From Eubacteriales bacterium (lineage in GTDB: Bacteria; Bacillota; Clostridia; Christensenellales; Aristaeellaceae), in assembly GCA_028701335.1 (NCBI GenBank), contig JAQVQY010000010.1, positions 1 to 37,285 of the forward strand: a stretch of DNA of 37,285 nucleotides, written 5' to 3'. This document shows positions 32,810 through 37,285 of the stretch, in pieces (within the stretch, counting starts at the first letter, position 1; each line of letters begins with the position of its first letter). The translations under genes and the position numbers were made by a program. The notes beneath the pieces are model-generated. The model did not search any database. It was not told the origin of the DNA and was given only the letters and a program-made list of their open reading frames with translations.

Positions 32810-34882
32810 CTATGATGGGATATCGTATCCGAGGGCCTTTTGCCTGTCAAGCAGGGGGTTTTCAGAGCGGATCAGCTCCTCCTGGGTGTTGATGGCGGGT
32901 TCCCGCCGGGGAACACGTTCGTAGCGGTTGCCCTCTGTCAGCCGCCAGGCCTTCCGGTTGTCCAGGAAACCCAGTTCCAGTATATCCGCAATTTGGCCGG
33001 CGATTGCCTTGTCCTTAACCGGGGCCGTCAGCTCCACCCGCTTATTGAGGTTGCGGGGCATCAGGTCGGCGGAGGAGAGGAACACCTCGCGTTGGCCGCT
33101 ATTTTCAAACACATACACCCGGGAGTGCTCCAGGAACCGTCCCACCAGGCTATAAATCCTGAGGTTCTCGTGCGGCTTATAGCGCAGGGTGCAGATGCCC
33201 CGAACCATCACAAGCACCTTCACCCCGGCATGGGCGGCTGACAAAAGGGCCGAGATCACCTCGGGGTCGGATAAGGAGTTCATCTTCATCATGATGCCGG
33301 CAGGAAGCCCGCGGCGGGCGTGCTCTTCCTCCCTTTTTATCCGCGCGACCATCTCCTGCCTCAGGGAATAGGGGGAGGCGATCAGTTCGCGCATGGGGGT
33401 GGTATAGTCGTAGCCGGTGATGAGGTTGAAAAAGGCTCCCGCGTCCTCCCCGATCTGCTTGTCACAGGTCATGATGCCCATGTCGGTATAGATGCGGGCG
33501 GTCACGTCATTATAATTCCCGGTACCCACGTGCACATATTGCGTAAGGCCCTGGGGCTCCCGCCTGATCACCAGGGTCAGCTTGGAGTGGGTCTTCCACC
33601 GGGGCACGCCGTAGAGCACATGGCAGCCCGCTGTTTCCAGGGACTTGCTCCAGGCGATGTTGTGTTCCTCGTCAAAGCGGGCGCGTACCTCAATCAAGAC
33701 AGTCACCTGCTTCCCGTTCCTGGCGGCCCGGGCCAGGGCTGTGATGAGCGGGCTGTGGGAGGACACCCGGTAGAGCGTCTGCTTGATCGCCAGCACGTTG
33801 GGGTCAGCCGCCGACTCCGCCACCAGGCGCGTGATTGGGTCAAAGCTGTCATAGGGGTGGTGGAAAAACAGGTCCCCGTTGCGGATGGTTCGGAAGATGG
33901 ACTCCCTGGCCAAAAGCCGGGGTTGCACCCGGGGCGTGAAGGGAACATAGCACAGGGCGTCAAAGCCCGGCAGACCGCACAGCTGCCGCATGAAAAAGCG
34001 CAGGTCCAGGGGGCCCTCCACGTGGGTTACGGCGCTGTCCGGCACCTCAAGGGCCCCCTGAAGGATACCCAGCAGCTTTTTATTTGCCTTAGCGGGCACC
34101 TCCAACCGCACGATCTTGCCGTAGGAGCGGCGCTTGACGCTCTTTGACATCTCGGACACCAGGTTGTCCATGTCGTTCAGGCGCATCACAAAGTCCGTGT
34201 TGCGGGTGATGCGAAAAGGCGTCTGGGCAATAGGCGCCATGCGCGGGAAAATGGCAGGCAGGAATATCATGATGATGTCTTCCAGCAATATCCCCCGGGC
34301 TGTGCCCTCCCCAAAGGGCAGCATCACAACCCGGTCAATGGCCCTGGGCACCGGCACCAAAGAAAGCTGGGGCGGGCCGCCCTTGTCTGACTGGAGCAGC
34401 ACCGCCACATAAAGAGCCTTGGCTGTCAAAATCGGAAAGGGCCGCTGGAGGTCGATGACGCGGGGGGTGAGGATGGGCAGCACCTGGGCGGTGAAATACT
34501 GCTGAAGCCACTGGTATTGCTCATGGCTCAGCTCATCCGGTGATAAAAGCCAAAGGCCCTCCCGCCTGAGAGCGGGCAGGAGGGTATCATTCAGCGCGTG
34601 GTACTGGCGCCTTACCTGGTCAGCCACCGCCTTGCGCACCAGCTTTAACTGCACCGCGGGGATCAGTCCCGCCGGGTCCGGCCGGGTGATGCCGGTGTCC
34701 ATCTTCCGCTCCAGCTTCCCCACCCTCACCATAAAAAACTCGTCCAGGTTGCTGGACACGATGGACAGGAACCTGGCCTGCTCCAAAAGCGGATTGTCCT
34801 TGTTTATGCCCTCGGCAAGCACCCTGGCGTTGAAGTTTAGCCAGCTCAATTCCCGGTTAAAGAACAGGGCTTTGTACTTCAA
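32810..34882 (-). CDS. ppk1: Polyphosphate kinase 1
   Basis: A 690-residue PPK1 of standard length, which reversibly makes polyphosphate from ATP. The four domains are visible: N-terminal (FFNRELSWLNFNARVLAEG, FLSIVSSNLDEFFMVRVG), head domain, and two phospholipase-D-like catalytic domains. The autophosphorylated His lies in WKTHSKLTLVIRRE, and ARFDEEHNIAWSKSLE, GTGNYNDVTARIYTDMG and LSSADLMPRNLNKRVEL are further family hallmarks. TTG 34882 follows GGGAGG by five bases. It lies 12 bases downstream of the degenerate metallophosphoesterase gene and shares an operon with a Na/Pi transporter, consistent with storing imported phosphate. Confidence 0.97.
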   Translation of the reverse strand: MKYKALFFNRELSWLNFNARVLAEGINKDNPLLEQARFLSIVSSNLDEFFMVRVGKLERKMDTGITRPDPAGLIPAVQLKLVRKAVADQVRRQYHALNDTLLPALRREGLWLLSPDELSHEQYQWLQQYFTAQVLPILTPRVIDLQRPFPILTAKALYVAVLLQSDKGGPPQLSLVPVPRAIDRVVMLPFGEGTARGILLEDIIMIFLPAIFPRMAPIAQTPFRITRNTDFVMRLNDMDNLVSEMSKSVKRRSYGKIVRLEVPAKANKKLLGILQGALEVPDSAVTHVEGPLDLRFFMRQLCGLPGFDALCYVPFTPRVQPRLLARESIFRTIRNGDLFFHHPYDSFDPITRLVAESAADPNVLAIKQTLYRVSSHSPLITALARAARNGKQVTVLIEVRARFDEEHNIAWSKSLETAGCHVLYGVPRWKTHSKLTLVIRREPQGLTQYVHVGTGNYNDVTARIYTDMGIMTCDKQIGEDAGAFFNLITGYDYTTPMRELIASPYSLRQEMVARIKREEEHARRGLPAGIMMKMNSLSDPEVISALLSAAHAGVKVLVMVRGICTLRYKPHENLRIYSLVGRFLEHSRVYVFENSGQREVFLSSADLMPRNLNKRVELTAPVKDKAIAGQIADILELGFLDNRKAWRLTEGNRYERVPRREPAINTQEELIRSENPLLDRQKALGYDIPS

Positions 34883-34894
34883 GCGCGCCTCCCG

Positions 34895-35962
34895 CTACCT
34901 GAGCCTGGAAGTAAGCTGAATGAGGGTGGCGGCTGGGCGGTTGAACAGCCTGATGGGAATTGGATAGTAACTGGAAACGCCAAGGCCCGGGCTGATGTAC
35001 ACGGCCTGGCCTTTGACATAATTAAGCCCCGAAAGCCCCTGATCCCCCGGCAGCCAGCCGCCCCTTCCGTCCGCCTGGGGGGGAAGATAGATGGGCCCCA
35101 GACCCGGCAAGCGTGCCTGGCCGTTGTTGTACTGCCCGCTCAGGTAAACGTCGGGCAGAGGGGCGGCGGTGCCCTCAGCGGCCTCCCGAAGCTCGTCCAG
35201 CAGCCTCGTTTCCGGCGGGTGGTGCCGAAGCGCCACGATGATGTCCTCCGGCTTCATCTCCGCCCTGGCGGCGGCGCTGTCTTCCAGCATCTTTAACTGG
35301 TATTCCACCAGGCGGATTTGCGCCGCGTTTTCGGGCGAGGCGGGGTTATCGCCTGTATTCAACTGATTGAGCCTGTCCTGATAGGCGCGCTGTGCGCTCA
35401 AAAGGTCCAGTTCAAATGTGTCCGCCGGGCAGAACCAGATACGGGCGCCGTCCTCCTCCATCATCACCGGCCGGTCCAGGTAGACGGCGCCCCTGGCTTG
35501 GGCTTCCCGGATATAGGGGGCCAGCACCTCGGCATCCCCACGGGGAAAGGAGAGCAGCGGCGCCGGGTCGCCCGCGCCGGCGATCAGGATGACCGGAACC
35601 TTATCACCTATCACATCCAGCAGCTTTATCATCGGCTGGGCATTGCCGCCCTTCCCCACCATGTCGCCGGTGAGGCAGACGGCCCCATAGCTCTCCCCCT
35701 CAAGCGCCTTGCGCAGGTGCTCGTGATTTGAGCCCAGTGTGGCGGCGTTTAAGTCGCTGAGGTGCAGGATAGCAAAGCCCTCCAGCGCCCGGGGCAAGTC
35801 CGGCAGGGTGAGTGCCTGAATTTCCAGCTTCACAAAGCGGTTGGAGAGGCTGTTGAGCCCTATCATCACGCCCAGGGAAATCAGCAACAAAAAAACCACA
35901 GCCAGGCAGCCATAGCGTTTCCTGCGGCGTCTGGGGCCAAAAAGGCCCTGCCGGCGGGCCAC
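34895..35962 (-). CDS. Membrane-anchored metallophosphoesterase-like protein lacking most metal ligands
   Basis: A 355-residue protein with one N-terminal membrane segment (about 18-38) and a YkuE-type calcineurin-like fold outside the membrane. The fold is clear from LHLSDL, VCLTGD, VPVILIAGAGD, IVALRHHPP and the C-terminal GQARLPGLGPIYLP, but the metal motifs are damaged: SDLH is SDLN (69-72), GNHD is GAGD (129-132), GHTHGGQ is GQYNNGQ (276-282). Only GD (99-100) and His248 in HHP resemble ligands. A charged helical insertion (about 183-236) is unusual. Loss at several separate motifs argues for a real pseudoenzyme rather than error. Start is GTG 35962 after GGGAG. The role is unknown, probably structural or regulatory, linked to phosphate by its neighbours. 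Confidence 0.82.
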   Translation of the reverse strand: MARRQGLFGPRRRRKRYGCLAVVFLLLISLGVMIGLNSLSNRFVKLEIQALTLPDLPRALEGFAILHLSDLNAATLGSNHEHLRKALEGESYGAVCLTGDMVGKGGNAQPMIKLLDVIGDKVPVILIAGAGDPAPLLSFPRGDAEVLAPYIREAQARGAVYLDRPVMMEEDGARIWFCPADTFELDLLSAQRAYQDRLNQLNTGDNPASPENAAQIRLVEYQLKMLEDSAAARAEMKPEDIIVALRHHPPETRLLDELREAAEGTAAPLPDVYLSGQYNNGQARLPGLGPIYLPPQADGRGGWLPGDQGLSGLNYVKGQAVYISPGLGVSSYYPIPIRLFNRPAATLIQLTSRLR

Positions 35963-35975
35963 TATGAAACTCCCT

Positions 35976-37285
35976 TCATGTCACGTCCCCGCCCTCGGGC
36001 GCCGGGGCTCCCTCGTCCGGGATAGCGCTGGGGCTACCCAGGGCGTACTTTGCCAGGTAGTCCTGATACACCGCTTCAAAACGAACCCCGGCCTCACCCT
36101 GGGAGAGCGATCTGACATACTCATGTGCGTCCAGGCTGCCGCGGCGCTCAATTTCAATGACGCTGGCGGCGATGTTGGAGCAGTGGTCGCTCACCCGCTC
36201 CAGGCTGGTCAGAAGGTCTGAAAGGACAAAGCCCAGCTCAATGGAGCAGGAGCCCGTTTTAAGCCGGTCGATGTGGTTCGCCTTGATCTGGCTGCGCAGG
36301 AAATCCACCACCTGCTCCAGCGGCTCCACCTGTTCAGCCTTAGCCAGGTCGCTAAAAATAAAAGCGTCCACCGCCAGGGTGAGGACCTCCCCCACCGCCT
36401 GGCGCATCACCCAGGTCTCCTGCTGGGCGGCCGGGGAAAACTGGATCTTCTTCGAGTGAATCTCGTCTGACACCTCCGTGATATTCACCGCATGGTCGCT
36501 GATGCGCTCAAAGTCGCCAAGGATGTGCAGGAGCTTGGACACCTCCTGGCTGTCCTTTAAAGAGAGCGGGCGTGTGCTGATTTTCACCAGGTATTCGCCC
36601 AGCCTGTCCTCATACTGGTCAATTTGGCTCTCCGCCTTTGATACAGCGTCGGCTTTCTTCAGGTCGAAGCGGTCCAGCAGCAGCATCGCGTCCAGGAACG
36701 CGTCCCGGGCCATCCCGGCCATCTCGCGGGTGAGCTTGCGGCACTGCTCCACGGCGACGGTGGGTGTGGCCAGAAGCCGGTCATCCAGAACCATGAAGCG
36801 CTCGCCCTCCTTGCCCTCTTTGACCAGGCGCCGGGCCATCCATTCCAGCCTGCCGATAAAGGGAAAGAGCACCACCACCGTGAACATGTTGAAAACCGAA
36901 TGCGTGACCGCGATGCCAAACGCCGTCGCGGCCTGATCCAGAAAGGGGAAATGGAAAATGGCGTTGAGCGCGTAAAACAGCGCCAGGAACAGAACGGTGC
37001 CAATCATGTTAAACGTCAGATGCACCGCCGCCACCCGTTTGGCATTGCTGTTGGCGCCGATGGAGGAGATGATGGCGGTTACACAGGTGCCGATGTTCTG
37101 CCCCATGATGATGGGGATGGCGGAAGAAAAGGGCAGGGCCCCTGTGTTGGCGATGGCCTGCAGGATGCCCACGGAGGCGGAGGAACTTTGTAATACTGCC
37201 GTGACCACAGCGCCCACCAGGACGCCAAAAACGGGATTTGAAAACAGGGTCAGCAGGCTGATGAACCCGGCGTCCTGTGAAAGGC
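35976..37285 (-). CDS. Na/Pi cotransporter family protein with PhoU-like domain (N-terminus cut by window edge)
   Basis: The C-terminal ~436 residues of a NptA/PNaS-family transporter; roughly the first hundred residues lie beyond the right edge. Seen: the substrate-site motif AVLQSSSASVGI near the visible start, the second-repeat GQNIGTCVTAIISS, membrane segments up to about residue 150 of the visible part, then a cytoplasmic PhoU-like four-helix region (LLHILGDFERISDHAVNI and LTSLERVSDHCSNIA, each with the ExxxDH pattern of PhoU metal sites). The family imports phosphate with sodium or has related roles. It opens the operon leading to ppk1. No promoter can be seen because the start is outside the window. 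Confidence 0.92.
   Translation of the reverse strand, partial: LSQDAGFISLLTLFSNPVFGVLVGAVVTAVLQSSSASVGILQAIANTGALPFSSAIPIIMGQNIGTCVTAIISSIGANSNAKRVAAVHLTFNMIGTVLFLALFYALNAIFHFPFLDQAATAFGIAVTHSVFNMFTVVVLFPFIGRLEWMARRLVKEGKEGERFMVLDDRLLATPTVAVEQCRKLTREMAGMARDAFLDAMLLLDRFDLKKADAVSKAESQIDQYEDRLGEYLVKISTRPLSLKDSQEVSKLLHILGDFERISDHAVNITEVSDEIHSKKIQFSPAAQQETWVMRQAVGEVLTLAVDAFIFSDLAKAEQVEPLEQVVDFLRSQIKANHIDRLKTGSCSIELGFVLSDLLTSLERVSDHCSNIAASVIEIERRGSLDAHEYVRSLSQGEAGVRFEAVYQDYLAKYALGSPSAIPDEGAPAPEGGDVT

Noticed and set aside
1-37285. CRISPR arrays, defence islands, prophage, insertion sequences, tRNA or rRNA genes
   Set aside because: I looked for regularly spaced repeats, transposase or integrase motifs and tRNA-like folds and saw none; this is a visual reading and not a computed search.

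Overview
The window looks like a chromosomal segment of a GC-rich, anaerobic, Gram-positive-type bacterium, probably a clostridial lineage (Christensenellales-like is a guess). The clues are Firmicutes-style Shine-Dalgarno sites with frequent TTG and GTG starts, the yqhQ-prmC-prfA run near rpmE, a zinc-binding L31, a ComEA-like protein, a phosphofructokinase with pyrophosphate-type motifs, and a minimal two-gene SUF-like iron-sulfur system. No rRNA, tRNA, CRISPR array, phage or intact insertion sequence was seen.

Positions 1-10966, almost entirely on the minus strand, hold a sugar uptake and catabolism cluster. In transcription order it has a ROK repressor with its own promoter, then a ChvE/MmsC-type binding protein, a two-domain ATPase, a permease, a NagB-like protein with an altered catalytic residue, a PfkB kinase, an aldose 1-epimerase, a fucose/arabinose-isomerase-family protein, and a GH4 alpha-galactosidase-like enzyme cut by the window edge. 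Two strong intercistronic hairpins probably tune expression within it. The set suggests import of a sugar or galactoside, hydrolysis, anomer exchange, isomerisation and phosphorylation, but the exact sugar cannot be read from sequence.

Positions 10967-16765 hold a gene-poor gap and then unrelated genes: an EamA transporter, a DJ-1/PfpI protein, a secreted C69 dipeptidase, RidA, a headless RecQ remnant, and a second EamA transporter with a frameshift and a histidine-rich tail. Positions 16819-19871 (minus) hold the phosphofructokinase and the SmsC/SmsB pair. Positions 20170-27563 (plus, except one 2H phosphoesterase) hold a two-component ABC exporter, a membrane-anchored NusG-domain-II protein, rpmE behind a likely autoregulatory leader, and the yqhQ-prmC-prfA-peptidoglycan-binding operon.

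Positions 27836-30685 hold a secreted GSDH-type sugar dehydrogenase homologue, a beta-hydroxyacid dehydrogenase and a DsbA/FrnE-like gene interrupted at a run of eight T. Positions 31017-37285 (minus) are a compact operon: Na/Pi cotransporter (cut by the window edge), a membrane-anchored metallophosphoesterase homologue lacking most metal ligands, polyphosphate kinase, cysteinyl-tRNA synthetase and a ComEA-like protein. The items I find most worth following are the sugar cluster, the two-gene iron-sulfur system, the degenerate phosphoesterase beside ppk1, the L31 leader and the His-tailed transporter.
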